Assembly: GCA_035605975.1 (NCBI GenBank)
Contig: DATNGG010000070.1
Span: 1 to 64,000, forward strand
Origin: CAIKMD01 sp035605975
GTDB lineage: Bacteria > Pseudomonadota > Alphaproteobacteria > ATCC43930 > CGMCC-115725
Reading direction: 5' to 3'
DNA: 64,000 nt
The position numbers and the translations under genes were made by a program. The notes under the pieces were generated by a model that saw only the letters and a list, made by a program, of their open reading frames with translations, had not been told where the DNA came from and did not search any database. Each line of letters starts with the position of its first letter. Within the stretch, counting starts at the first letter, position 1. Below are positions 39,888 to 48,625 of the stretch, piece by piece.

Positions 39888-40823
39888 TCAGCGCGCCCAG
39901 CGCGGCAGCAGCCGCTCGGCATTGCCGCAGTCGATCGCGCGAAGATCGGCGCCCGAGAAGCCGAAATCCTTGAGGCCCTGCGCGGTTTCCGTCGCCGTGC
40001 GCCACGGAAAATCGGTGCCGAACAGCACCTGCGAGACGGCGACGAGCCGCATCAGCGAGGCGAGTGCCCAGGGATGCGCCGCCTGGGCGGTGTCGTAGTG
40101 GAAGCACTGCAGGTAGTGGAGCACGCCCGCGGGGACCTGCGCCGCCATGCCCTTTTCGGTGGCGGCGAAGCGGATGAGGCGCTCGGCGAGAAAGGGCGCA
40201 GTGCCGCCGGCATGGGAGAAGATCCAGCGGATTTCGGGATAGCGCGCGGCGGCGCCGCTGAAGAGAAGCCGCGCGATCGCCCGCGTCGTGTCGGTGCCGA
40301 ACTCGATCACCGCATCACGCAGGCCCGGCAGCACGCCCTTCGTGCAATCGGGCGCATCGGGATGGGTATAGACCACCGCCTTGCGGCGGTTGAGCTCCGC
40401 GAAGATCGGGTCGTAATAGGAATCGCCCAACCATTTGTCGCCGATATTGGTCATCAAATTGATGCCGTCGGCCTTCAAGACGTCGAGCGCGTATTCGATC
40501 TCGATGAGGCTCCCCTCGATGTCGAGGATCGGCAGCACCGCGAACTGGCCGAAGCGGCCCGGATAGTCGCGCGCGAGCCCGGCGACATACTCATTCCACT
40601 CGCGCGTCAGTCCGCGCGTGTTCTTGGGATCGGGCCAGACGCCGACGGGATGCGGCAGCGAGATGATTGCCGCGCGCACGCCGCCCGTCTCCATATCGGC
40701 AAGCGTCTTCTCGATGGTCCAGGCATAGGTCGGACCGCCGCCCGCGCCCGCGCGAATTTTCTCGCCGAGCAGGCTCGGCGGCGTGACGTGATGGTGAACA
40801 TCGATGCGATGCGGCGCGGCCAT
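39888..40823 (-). CDS. Amidohydrolase family protein (ACMSD-like)
   Basis: A 311-aa amidohydrolase-2 family protein of the alpha-amino-beta-carboxymuconate-semialdehyde decarboxylase (ACMSD) kind. HRIDVHHHVTPP gives the H-x-H metal site, VYTHPDAPD a further histidine, WIFSHAGGTAPFL the catalytic histidine and LFGTDFPW the metal-binding aspartate. The ATG at 40821-40823 follows GAGGGAGGATGAT. Members do metal-dependent non-oxidative decarboxylations of aromatic or semialdehyde acids, so it may act on an aromatic acid here. It is divergent from the SDR gene at 40977. Confidence 0.87.
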   Translation of the reverse strand: MAAPHRIDVHHHVTPPSLLGEKIRAGAGGGPTYAWTIEKTLADMETGGVRAAIISLPHPVGVWPDPKNTRGLTREWNEYVAGLARDYPGRFGQFAVLPILDIEGSLIEIEYALDVLKADGINLMTNIGDKWLGDSYYDPIFAELNRRKAVVYTHPDAPDCTKGVLPGLRDAVIEFGTDTTRAIARLLFSGAAARYPEIRWIFSHAGGTAPFLAERLIRFAATEKGMAAQVPAGVLHYLQCFHYDTAQAAHPWALASLMRLVAVSQVLFGTDFPWRTATETAQGLKDFGFSGADLRAIDCGNAERLLPRWAR

Positions 40824-40976
40824 ATCATCCTCCCTCGGCGCTTCTCTTGGTTCTCTTGCTTCTTGCACGAGCGGCGCAGAATGTCATGGGGAGAAGCGGC
40901 TTGCAATTTCGCGACCGCGCTTGCAGAGCGGCGCCGCCGCGCGCCATGCTGCGCGGGGCAAGGGAGGATCAAAGCC

Positions 40977-41828
40977 ATGACGGCACAAGCGAGCGGCAGG
41001 GTTGCGATCATTACCGGTGCGGGGCGCGGCATTGGCCGGGCCATGGCTTTGGGCCTCATCGAGGCGGGGCTGCGCGTCCTTGCCAGCGACATCGACGCGG
41101 ACGTGCTCGAGAGCCTGCGGCGCGATGCCGAGGCGCGCGGCCCTGGCGAGCGCATCGCGATCCTCGCGGCCGATGTCGGGCGCGATGAGAGCGCCGAAGC
41201 GATCGTCGGCGCGGCGCTCGCGCGTTTCGGCCGGCTCGACGTGCTCGTCAACAATGCCGGTCTCGGACCGAACACGGTGCGGCCTGGCGCCGTGCCGGGC
41301 AAGGATTTCCGCGACATGGCGCCCGCCGATTTTCGCCGCATAATCGAAGTCAACACGATCGCGCCGTTCCTGATGACGCGCGCGGCGGTGAAGCCCATGA
41401 TCGAGCAGCGCTGGGGCCGCATCATCAATGTGACGACGAGCCTCGATTCGATGTGGCGCAAGGGCATGCTGCCTTATGGCGGCTCCAAGGCCGCGAATGA
41501 GGCGCATTGCTGCATCATGGCCGAGGAACTTCAGGGCACCGGCGTCACCGTGAACATTCTCGTGCCCGGCGGTCCCGTGAACACGCGCCTCGTCGGTAAT
41601 TCCTTCACCGACGAGCAGAAGCGCCGGCTCATCCAGCCGGAGATCATGGTCCCGCCGCTGCTCTGGCTGGTTTCGGACGAGGCCAACGCGGTGACCGGAC
41701 GCCGCTTCATCGCCGCTTTCTGGGACCGCGCGCTACCCGCCGCCGAGGCGGCCGAGACATGCGGCGCGCCGATGGCGTGGCAGCAATTGGGCCACCAAGC
41801 GATCTTTCCCGATGGCGCGGCGCGGTGA
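40977..41828 (+). CDS. SDR-family oxidoreductase
   Basis: A 283-aa classical short-chain dehydrogenase. The cofactor site is TGAGRGIGR, the structural motif NNAGLGPN, and the catalytic serine in NVTTSLDSM and tyrosine/lysine in PYGGSKAAN are intact, unlike the SDR at 38381. The C-terminus has an unusual extension (ETCGAPMAWQQLG) after the normal RRFIAAFWD end. The ATG follows AGGGAGGATC. It is a single gene with a possible terminator after the stop codon. Substrate unknown. Confidence 0.88.
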   Translation: MTAQASGRVAIITGAGRGIGRAMALGLIEAGLRVLASDIDADVLESLRRDAEARGPGERIAILAADVGRDESAEAIVGAALARFGRLDVLVNNAGLGPNTVRPGAVPGKDFRDMAPADFRRIIEVNTIAPFLMTRAAVKPMIEQRWGRIINVTTSLDSMWRKGMLPYGGSKAANEAHCCIMAEELQGTGVTVNILVPGGPVNTRLVGNSFTDEQKRRLIQPEIMVPPLLWLVSDEANAVTGRRFIAAFWDRALPAAEAAETCGAPMAWQQLGHQAIFPDGAAR

Positions 41829-41833
41829 CCCGC

Positions 41834-41861
41834 GCGAAATTGGCTTCGTTTCGCAATTTTT
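41834..41861 (+). terminator. Possible weak Rho-independent terminator
   Basis: Stem GCGAAA/TTTCGC with a nine-base loop, followed by AATTTTT, six bases after the SDR stop. The stem is short, so it would be weak. It lies between convergent genes. Confidence 0.4.
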
Positions 41862-41892
41862 AGATTCGCGCTGACGAAGCATAGGCTTAGCC

Positions 41893-42627
41893 TCAGCTCA
41901 CCTGAAGCTGCGCAAGCGCGTCCTGGATCGCATCCGCCGCGATGACATGATCCGGATCGTCGATCGTGAAACGGTCTTTGGTCGCGGAGATCAGGATTCC
42001 TCCGCCTGCGACCGGCTCGACAATCGCCTGGGGCGGCGCGCGAAACTTTCGCGCATAAGGCGCCGCCAGATAGGTCATCCAGCCGGCGCGGAAGAGCGGC
42101 AGCGGACCTCTTTCGAACAAGGCGTGGGCATAGTTCTCGTCGGTCAAAATTGCCCAATCTGGCTCCCAAGCGTCGACAAGCGTGAGGAGCACCGCTTTCA
42201 TGATCTTAGGGCTGAGAAGGTCATGATTGGCGTCTTCCGCTCGTCGAAACATAAAATGGACCTGATTCGGAAAACGAAGGCTCGCCGAATAGGCGCCGAC
42301 ATTCATTCGAAACCAAACGCCGGCGGGCCCACGAATAGCGTTCCAGGCGCTCAAGGCATAACCGAGATGGGCCATCACCTCGCGCGAAATATCGGCGACG
42401 TGACGCCCGATTTCGATCGTCTTTGTCAACTCGCCGATGTCGGGCGGCATGGCGCAGAAAGGAATACCGGCTTCTCTCGCGGTATCGCCTTGCTGGTTCC
42501 AACGCGCAAATGCCGAGTGAATCGCGGAAAGCGCCGTCGCCATGCGCGCAAAGCGCACCGCGCACGCGCGGGCGCTTTCCTGGCGCGGACCTCCGTAAGT
42601 TGCGATTTCGTAAGGGCCAGATTTCAA
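41893..42627 (-). CDS. Imm52-family immunity protein (orphan)
   Basis: A 244-aa protein. Its N-terminus (YEIATYGGPRQESARACAVRFARM) and the later HLGYALSAWNA and ILTDENYAH regions resemble immunity protein 52, an antidote family paired with polymorphic toxins. It has no signal peptide or membrane segment. The start appears to be a TTG at 42625-42627, because the family's first strand begins right there. No toxin gene with RHS, VgrG or secretion signals is nearby. It is next to an A/T-rich gene, suggesting a transferred island. The assignment rests on remembered family appearance. Confidence 0.6.
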   Translation of the reverse strand: MKSGPYEIATYGGPRQESARACAVRFARMATALSAIHSAFARWNQQGDTAREAGIPFCAMPPDIGELTKTIEIGRHVADISREVMAHLGYALSAWNAIRGPAGVWFRMNVGAYSASLRFPNQVHFMFRRAEDANHDLLSPKIMKAVLLTLVDAWEPDWAILTDENYAHALFERGPLPLFRAGWMTYLAAPYARKFRAPPQAIVEPVAGGGILISATKDRFTIDDPDHVIAADAIQDALAQLQVS

Positions 42628-42847
42628 AGTACTTGCTCGCGTAGGCTCGCGGCAGCACGCGACTACCCCAATCGCGTTGCTCAGAGTTTGGCAAAATATA
42701 GAAATTAGAACAAAACGGGAATATTGTCAAACCCGAACTGGGCTATGCAAACGCGCATCCAGTGTGTCTATTGGATCGTAAGTGCCCATCTATGTGGCCG
42801 CTATAACATCTCCGAAAATGAGCACTTTTGGGGAAAGTGATCAGAAA

Positions 42848-43645
42848 ATGTTCGAAGTTCTTAGGAAATGGCTTCCCTGGGCGCTTTTCCTCACCGGATT
42901 TTTCTTAGTCATTGCAGCCCGTGACTCGTCATCATCCTTTAGACAATGCGCGAACAAGGAGATGGACACCAACAGGATCGAGCAGGACAAAAGTTCGCTC
43001 GGAATCATCGATTCTCTCGCCTTGAGGACTCGGATCTCTTGGCGCTGCACTGGCGATTTCATTGAGCAGAATGATGCAGCGATCACAGCGATTGCGACCG
43101 TATTCATAGCTGCTTTCACAATCACACTGTGGCGCGCCACTTCGGCTCAGGGCCGTTTGACTCTGAAAGCGATTGAACTGGGGAACAAGGAATTTATAGC
43201 AACTCACCGCCCCAAGATTGTCGCAAGAAACTTTGGAATCTTAGGGGATGAGGAAATTCCAGGAGGAAAACAGATACAGTTTTTTTTCGTTGCTCATAAC
43301 ATTGGCGAAACTCGCGCTAGCGTTATCGAAGTTAGAAGTGGCACGCTCATCCTGAAGAAGGACGAGAAGATACCAAGCAACGTGAGCTTTCCTTTTCGAG
43401 AGAAATTCAATTTCCGGCTTGAAAGTGGCGAACGTGAAATTTTTTCCGGTAACGGGGGCGGCACTCCAAATTCCACCGAATCGATGGGGATTTTCGCCGG
43501 GGAATTGGTGCTGCTTTGTTTGGGAGTTATTGTTTACACGGACGACAATGGGACACAAAGGGAGACCGGATTCTGTCGTCGCTTCCGGTCCCGAGAAAAC
43601 GATTGGGATGTAATTCACAACTCCGACTACGAGTATGGTTACTAG
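42848..43645 (+). CDS. Two-pass membrane protein of unknown function, A/T-rich
   Basis: About 265 aa if it starts at the ATG at 42848 (GGGGAAAGTG upstream); in-frame starts at 42782 and 42818 are possible. Membrane segments are LPWALFLTGFFLVIAA and AITAIATVFIAAFTITLW, separated by a polar loop. A soluble C-terminal domain follows (from RPKIVARNFGILG, with beta-rich stretches). Two cysteines lie in the loop between the helices. Base and codon use are visibly more A/T-rich than in every neighbour, a sign of recent transfer. Proteins of this layout occur as unannotated genes in rhizobia-like genomes. No function can be given. Confidence 0.6.
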   Translation: MFEVLRKWLPWALFLTGFFLVIAARDSSSSFRQCANKEMDTNRIEQDKSSLGIIDSLALRTRISWRCTGDFIEQNDAAITAIATVFIAAFTITLWRATSAQGRLTLKAIELGNKEFIATHRPKIVARNFGILGDEEIPGGKQIQFFFVAHNIGETRASVIEVRSGTLILKKDEKIPSNVSFPFREKFNFRLESGEREIFSGNGGGTPNSTESMGIFAGELVLLCLGVIVYTDDNGTQRETGFCRRFRSRENDWDVIHNSDYEYGY

Positions 43646-43759
43646 AATGGGGCCTTTCTCGCGTCAAAGGACCGACTAGCACCAGCGAAGTTCCGGACAA
43701 TCGCTTAATGGCGAATCGGCGCCGCCACAAGATCAGCGCCGGAAATGCCGCTCGCCGGC

Positions 43760-44791
43760 CTACTTCATCCCCCGCCTTGCCTCGCCGTTGACGCGCCGGC
43801 CGGCTTCCTTGACGAGGCTCAGATCGGCGTATTTCTTCACGTCGATATCGATCTTCAAGAAGCCCGCCTCCTTCTGCGTCTTCAAATTGCGCTGCAGCGC
43901 CGCGAGATCGGGTAGATCGTTCGGATCGCGATAGGTGTCCTTCGTCGTGAAGAGCCAGGGATCGAGCCGCGCCTTCGGGATCTTCGTGTAGTTCGAGACG
44001 ATCGTCACGGCCGCTTCGTGATTCTTCGGGTCCAGGTACCAGTGCAGCTCGCGAATTTCGTCCTCAAAATAATCGACGAGCGCGGCGCGGTGCTTGGCGA
44101 CATAGCCCGCGCGGGCGACGCGCATCAGAATCTGCGTCACCCCGCCCATCGCATCCTTCAGATCGAACAGCACCCGCGCGACGGCGAGCGAGCGCGGATC
44201 GTTGATGGTGGCGGGAATGGTCGTCACCAGATCCGCCTTGTGCTCGGTCAGCATCGGGATCATGGCGAAGAAATTGCCCTCGATCACCGTGTAGTCGCGG
44301 CCCGCCTCGAGCCCGATGCGGCGCAAATAGGCGCGGGTCGCGATGTCGGTGCCGGCGCCGATCACGTTGGTCGCGATCGTCTTGCCCTTCAAATCATGGA
44401 TCGTCTTGATCGGGCTGTCCTTCAGGACGAGAAATCCGTTCGAGAGATAGCCGGGATGGCCGTCCTGAAGCTCGTCGGCGATGATGCGCAGATCGTTCAT
44501 ATGGCCGTTCTGCACCGCATTGCCGAAGGAAGCGAAAGCGAGCTCGGCGATGTCGAGCTCGCCGGTCGCGAGCGCGGTGATCATCGGCGCGGTGCCGGCG
44601 AAGTGAACCGGATCGAGCGTGTAGCTCTTGCCGAGATGCGGCGCGAGCTCGGGCTTGGCAAAAAGGATCGGCGCCAAAGAGGTCGGCGTCGTGATCCAGC
44701 CGGTCCTGATCTTGACCGGCGTTTCGGCGCGCGCCGCGGCGGCGGTCAGGCCCAGCACGGCGGCGACGGCAATGGCGACGATGAAGCGCAT
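43760..44791 (-). CDS. NitT/TauT-type ABC substrate-binding protein
   Basis: A 343-aa periplasmic binding protein. The signal peptide ends TAAAARA, and the mature part begins ETPVKIRTGWITTP. Hinge segments are GELDIAELAFASFG and DLKGKTIATNVIGAG. The C-terminal half includes FFAMIPMLTEHKADLV and a conserved WLFTTKDTYRDP. The ATG follows CGGGAGGAGGCC. It is divergent from the SsuC-type permease gene at 44948 (156-base gap), so this is the best candidate receptor for that permease pair. No ATPase gene accompanies them. Confidence 0.88.
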   Translation of the reverse strand: MRFIVAIAVAAVLGLTAAAARAETPVKIRTGWITTPTSLAPILFAKPELAPHLGKSYTLDPVHFAGTAPMITALATGELDIAELAFASFGNAVQNGHMNDLRIIADELQDGHPGYLSNGFLVLKDSPIKTIHDLKGKTIATNVIGAGTDIATRAYLRRIGLEAGRDYTVIEGNFFAMIPMLTEHKADLVTTIPATINDPRSLAVARVLFDLKDAMGGVTQILMRVARAGYVAKHRAALVDYFEDEIRELHWYLDPKNHEAAVTIVSNYTKIPKARLDPWLFTTKDTYRDPNDLPDLAALQRNLKTQKEAGFLKIDIDVKKYADLSLVKEAGRRVNGEARRGMK

Positions 44792-44947
44792 TTCGGCCTC
44801 CTCCCGATGTTCGCGACGTATTGTTATCTTGCAAACCTATGCCACGCAGCGCGCGAAGTGAAGCCGAGAATGCGATTGGTTTGACCGCTCCGCGCGCGGT
44901 TCATATGATCGCGGCTCTTGCCGTCGAGGCGCGGATGGGAGGGCGCC

Positions 44948-45706
44948 ATGACCGGAAAGTGGCGCGGACTCGTCATCCCCGTGATCCTCATCGCGCTCTG
45001 GGAAATTGGCGCGCGCGCCGGAATCCTGCCCCCCGACACCATGTCGCAGCCTTCGCTGATCGCCGTCGCCGGCTGGCATGCCTTGCTCGACGGATCGCTG
45101 CTGCTCGCGACCTTGCAGACCTTCCAATCGGCGCTCCTTGGCCTCGCGCTCGGCGCGGCGGTCGGCATCGCCATCGGCACGGCGATCGGCCTTAGCCCGG
45201 CGCTCGAAGCGGTGATCGGCCCGACCCTCGATACCATCCGTCCGGTTCCGGCGGTGGCGATCATCCCGCTCGCGCTCTTGATCTATGGCTTCGGCGTGCG
45301 CATGGAGGTGATGGTCGTGAGTTTCGCCGCGGTCTGGCCGATCCTCATCGTCACGGTGACGGCGGTGCGCGCGATCGAGCCGCGCCTCCTCGAGATCGCG
45401 CGCATGCTGGAGATGCGGCCGTTGCGGCGCATGGCTGAGATCGTGCTCCCGGCGGCGCTGGCGCGCATCGCCATCGGCATCCGCGTCAGCGCCAGCGTCG
45501 CCCTCGTCGTCGCCGTCACGGTCGAGATCGTGCTCAATCCGCAAGGCCTCGGCTATGGCATGATCATCGCCGCGCAATCGCTGCGGCCCGATCTGATGTG
45601 GGCGGAGCTGCTCTGGATCGCCTTCGCCGGCTGGCTCTTCAACATGCTGCTCCTGACCATCGACCGGCGGTGGCTGCGGCGGTTCCAGGTCGGAGGCGTG
45701 CGGTGA
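44948..45706 (+). CDS. NitT/TauT-type ABC permease 1
   Basis: A 252-aa inner-membrane permease of the SsuC/TauC type with about six membrane segments, starting with LVIPVILIALWEIGARAG. The ATPase-contact (EAA) loop is around LEIARMLEMRPLRRMAEIVLPAAL. The end LLTIDRRWLRRF is the usual basic C-terminus. The ATG follows GGGAGGGCGCC. It overlaps the second permease gene as GTGA. No ATPase gene follows, so it must use one encoded elsewhere, possibly the orphan at 13225. Confidence 0.9.
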   Translation: MTGKWRGLVIPVILIALWEIGARAGILPPDTMSQPSLIAVAGWHALLDGSLLLATLQTFQSALLGLALGAAVGIAIGTAIGLSPALEAVIGPTLDTIRPVPAVAIIPLALLIYGFGVRMEVMVVSFAAVWPILIVTVTAVRAIEPRLLEIARMLEMRPLRRMAEIVLPAALARIAIGIRVSASVALVVAVTVEIVLNPQGLGYGMIIAAQSLRPDLMWAELLWIAFAGWLFNMLLLTIDRRWLRRFQVGGVR

Positions 45707-46470
45707 AGCCGCGCGCGCTTGGCCTCAAGCTTCTCGCTCTGCTCTTTGCCGCGGCGCTGATCGGCCTCTGGCAGGTCGCGGCCGATGCACGCCTCGTCTC
45801 GCCGGTCTTCTTCCCCTCCCCCCAGCGCACACTTGCAGCGCTCGTTGCGATGGAAGAGCGCGGCGATTTGTGGCGGCCGATGGCGGCGACCGCCTTGCGC
45901 ATGTTCTATGGCTGGGTGCTCGCCTCGCTTCTCGGCGTTCTCCTCGGTGCCGCCATCGCGCGCTCGGGCCCGGCCCGCGCCTATCTCGAGCCGATCCTCG
46001 AATATCTTCGGCCGCTTCCCGCCTCGGCGATCATTCCGCCGGCGATCCTCTTTCTCGGGCTCACCAGCAAGATGGCGGTGGCGGTCATTTCCTTCGGCGC
46101 GCTCTGGCCCGTGCTCTTGGGCGCCTATCACGGCTTCCGCAGCGTCGATCCGCAGCTCGCCGAGATGGCCGCCGCGCTGCGCATGGGCAGCGTCTCGTTC
46201 CTTTGGAAAGTGGCGCTGCCCAGCGCGCTGCCCGATATCTTCGCCGGCGTGCGCGTCAGCCTCGCCATTGCCCTCATCCTTGCCATCGTCACCGAGATGC
46301 AATCGGCGCAAAGCGGGCTCGGCTTCAACATCCTGATGGCGCAGCGCAGCTTCCGCAGCCCCGAACTCTACGCCGGCATTATCGTGCTCGGCGTGCTTGG
46401 CCTTTGCACCAATCAGGTGCTGCTCGCCGCCGAGCGCCGCCTGTTGCGCTGGCGCACCCTCGCGCGCTAG
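45703..46470 (+). CDS. NitT/TauT-type ABC permease 2
   Basis: A 255-aa SsuC-like permease starting at a GTG that overlaps the first permease's stop (GTGA), with GGAGG eight bases upstream. It has about six membrane segments, the family stretch YLRPLPASAIIPPAILFLG and the ATPase-contact loop LAEMAAALRMGSVSFLWKVALPSALPD. The two permeases differ clearly and probably form a heterodimer. It is followed 14 bases later by the Mo-hydroxylase FAD subunit gene, linking uptake to a hydroxylation step. Confidence 0.9.
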   Translation: MKPRALGLKLLALLFAAALIGLWQVAADARLVSPVFFPSPQRTLAALVAMEERGDLWRPMAATALRMFYGWVLASLLGVLLGAAIARSGPARAYLEPILEYLRPLPASAIIPPAILFLGLTSKMAVAVISFGALWPVLLGAYHGFRSVDPQLAEMAAALRMGSVSFLWKVALPSALPDIFAGVRVSLAIALILAIVTEMQSAQSGLGFNILMAQRSFRSPELYAGIIVLGVLGLCTNQVLLAAERRLLRWRTLAR

Positions 46471-46484
46471 AGCAGGCCGGACGC

Positions 46485-47360
46485 ATGAAGCCCGCACCCT
46501 TTGCCTATTACGATCCGGCAAGCCTTGCCGAGGCGAGCGCGCTCTTGGCGCGGCATGACAACGCCCGGCTGCTGGCGGGCGGCCAGTCGCTGATGCCGAT
46601 GATGAATTTCCGCTATGTCACGCCGGATCACCTGATCGATCTCAACAAGATCCCGAGCCTCGCCGGGATCGGAATCGCCGATGGCGCGCTGCGCTTCGGC
46701 GCAATGACGCGCCAGCGCGAAATCGAGTTCTCCTCCGAGGTGGCGCGACTCTGCCCGGTGATCCAGGAGGCGCTGGCCCATGTCGGTCACCGCCAGACAC
46801 GCAATCGCGGCACGATCGGCGGCTCGCTCTGCCATCTCGATCCCGCAGCCGAACTCGTCAATCTGACGGCGCTTTATGGTGGCACGCTCGAAGCCGAAAG
46901 CATGCGCGGCAAGCGCGTTATCGGCTTCGATTCCTTCGCCGCGGGATTCATGACGAGTTCGCTCGAGCCGGACGAGATCCTGACCGCGGTGACGCTCAAG
47001 CCATGGGGGCTGCGGCACGGCTATGCGTTCTTGGAGCTCGCACGCCGCCACGGCGATTTCGCGATCGTCGCGGCAAGCGCGCTCCTCGAGCTCGATCCGC
47101 GCGGCCGGATCGCACGCGCCGCCCTGGCGCTGTCGGGGTTGGGGCCCGTGCCGGCACGGCCCGAGAAATCGATCGCGTTGCTTCAGGGCGCGGAACCGAC
47201 GCGCGAGGCCTTTCTCGCCGCGGCCGAGGAAGCCGGCAAGATCGAGGCGATGAGCGACGCCTATTACAGCGCCGCCTATCGCCAGCATCTGGCGCTTGTG
47301 CTGACGCGCCGCGTCCTGGAGCAAGCGGCGCGGCGCGCCGCCGAGCGCAGCGCCGCATGA
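46485..47360 (+). CDS. Mo-hydroxylase FAD-binding (medium, CoxM-like) subunit
   Basis: A 291-aa FAD-binding subunit of the xanthine dehydrogenase/CO dehydrogenase family. The FAD motifs LLAGGQSLMPMMNFR and NRGTIGGSLCHLDPAAE are intact. The C-terminal CO-dehydrogenase flavoprotein domain covers about residues 180-285. It overlaps the 2Fe-2S subunit gene as ATGA. The large molybdopterin subunit is absent here; a candidate is encoded at 60179 on the other strand. Likely role: electron transfer from a hydroxylated N-heterocycle or aldehyde to the respiratory chain. Confidence 0.9.
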   Translation: MKPAPFAYYDPASLAEASALLARHDNARLLAGGQSLMPMMNFRYVTPDHLIDLNKIPSLAGIGIADGALRFGAMTRQREIEFSSEVARLCPVIQEALAHVGHRQTRNRGTIGGSLCHLDPAAELVNLTALYGGTLEAESMRGKRVIGFDSFAAGFMTSSLEPDEILTAVTLKPWGLRHGYAFLELARRHGDFAIVAASALLELDPRGRIARAALALSGLGPVPARPEKSIALLQGAEPTREAFLAAAEEAGKIEAMSDAYYSAAYRQHLALVLTRRVLEQAARRAAERSAA

Positions 47361-47863
47361 CCCAAAAGCGCCGCATCGCCGTCACCGTCAACGGCACGCG
47401 TTATGAGCGCGAAGCCGAGCCGCGCTTGAGCCTCGCCGATTTCCTGCGCCACGACCTGCATCTCACCGGCACGCATTTGGGCTGCGAGCATGGCGCTTGT
47501 GGCGCCTGCACGGTGCTCTTCAACGGCCACAGCGCCCGCTCCTGCCTCATGCTCGCGGTGCAAGCCGATGGGCAAGAGATCACCACCGTCGAAGGCCTCT
47601 CGCCCGCCGACGGATCGCTCTCGCCGCTGCAAGAGGCTTTTCACGAGAAGCATGCGCTGCAATGCGGCTTCTGCACGCCGGGCATCCTCTGCACCGTCAC
47701 CGAGCTGCTGCGCGATGTGCCGCGACCCGACGAGACGCAGATCCGAGAATGCCTCTCCGGCAATCTCTGCCGCTGCACCGGCTATCAGCCGATCATCGAG
47801 GCGGTGCTGCTCGCGGCATCGCAGCTGGAGCCTGGAATCAAAGATGAGGATGGTCGCGTATGA
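47357..47863 (+). CDS. Mo-hydroxylase 2Fe-2S (small, CoxS-like) subunit
   Basis: A 168-aa iron-sulfur subunit. The plant-type cluster cysteines are in GCEHGACGACTVL with a fourth in RSCLML. The second cluster is in LQCGFCTPG and LCRCTGYQP. All eight cysteines are present, so two 2Fe-2S clusters are expected. Length is normal for the family (150-170). The ATG overlaps the medium-subunit stop as ATGA. A palindromic repeat follows the stop codon, which may separate this group from the downstream NicX group. Confidence 0.92.
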   Translation: MTQKRRIAVTVNGTRYEREAEPRLSLADFLRHDLHLTGTHLGCEHGACGACTVLFNGHSARSCLMLAVQADGQEITTVEGLSPADGSLSPLQEAFHEKHALQCGFCTPGILCTVTELLRDVPRPDETQIRECLSGNLCRCTGYQPIIEAVLLAASQLEPGIKDEDGRV

Positions 47864-47874
47864 TCGCTGCAAGC

Positions 47875-47990
47875 GCATCCTGCGTCCCTCGACAAGCTCG
47901 GGATGAGGAAAATCCCAGATGGCATTAAAAAACCACCTCATCCTGAGCGCGACCCCGAGCGCAGCGAAGGGAAGCAGTCGAAGGACGCAC
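47875..47990. repeat. Long imperfect inverted repeat (intergenic element)
   Basis: The left arm (about 47875-47908: GCGTCCCTCGACAAGCTCGG then GATGAGG) pairs with the right arm (about 47936-47990: CCTCATCCTGAGCGCG, ending GTCGAAGGACGCAC). This is the common rhizobial-type intergenic mosaic repeat. It fills the gap between the 2Fe-2S subunit gene and the next gene and could fold into a long RNA hairpin. Confidence 0.75.
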
Positions 47991-48039
47991 GGCCAGATTC
48001 CAGCGATACGCATAACGCTATAGACCAAGAGAGGGTGTG

Positions 48040-48588
48040 ATGGCCCGTTTCCCCTATCTCAGCAAAGAAGACGTTGCGCCCGAGCATCGCGACATCATGC
48101 GCGACATCAATTTGTCGAAGCTTCTCGCGCACAGCCCCGGCGCGGCGCGCGCGTCGAACAATGGCGCCATGTATATCCGCCACGGCTCGAAGCTCGATCC
48201 GCGCCTGCGCGAGATGGCGATCATGCAAGTCGGCTATCTTGCGCGCTCCGCCTATGAATACGCGCATCACGTGCAGATCGGCCTCGGCGTCGGCGTGAGC
48301 GAGGCCGATATCCGCGCCATCGCCGACGACACCGCGGGCAAGCCGACCGCGCTTGACCCGTTGACCAAGGCGGTGTTGAAGGCGGCGCGCGAGCTGGCCG
48401 CCGAGATCAAGCTCTCCGACGAGACCTTCGCCGTGCTGCGCCGGCATCTCGACAATGAAAAGCTGATCGACCTCTTCATCGCGATCTGCTCTTATTGCTC
48501 GACCGTGCGCCTGCTGGCCGCCTTGCAGATCGATCTCGAGGACGAATACCGGCAATATCTCGAGCGATTCCCGCTGCCGAAGGACTAA
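48040..48588 (+). CDS. Carboxymuconolactone decarboxylase-family protein
   Basis: A 182-aa all-helical protein of the CMD/AhpD family. The core is LREMAIMQVGYLARSAYEYAHHVQIGLGVGVSEADI. The AhpD C-x-x-C pair is absent, with YEYAHH where redox members have E-x3-C-x2-H, so a decarboxylase/hydrolase-like role is more likely than peroxidase. The ATG follows AGAGAGGGTGTG. It begins the group with the NicX-like dioxygenase 37 bases downstream. Exact reaction unknown. Confidence 0.85.
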   Translation: MARFPYLSKEDVAPEHRDIMRDINLSKLLAHSPGAARASNNGAMYIRHGSKLDPRLREMAIMQVGYLARSAYEYAHHVQIGLGVGVSEADIRAIADDTAGKPTALDPLTKAVLKAARELAAEIKLSDETFAVLRRHLDNEKLIDLFIAICSYCSTVRLLAALQIDLEDEYRQYLERFPLPKD

Positions 48589-48625
48589 GGGAGCCGACCG
48601 GCCAACCTCGCGAAGGAGCGAAACG

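Noticed and set aside
41893..43645. A complete toxin-immunity locus or prophage remnant.
   Set aside because: Only the immunity-like gene is recognisable; no toxin, secretion, integrase or att-like repeats were found around it.
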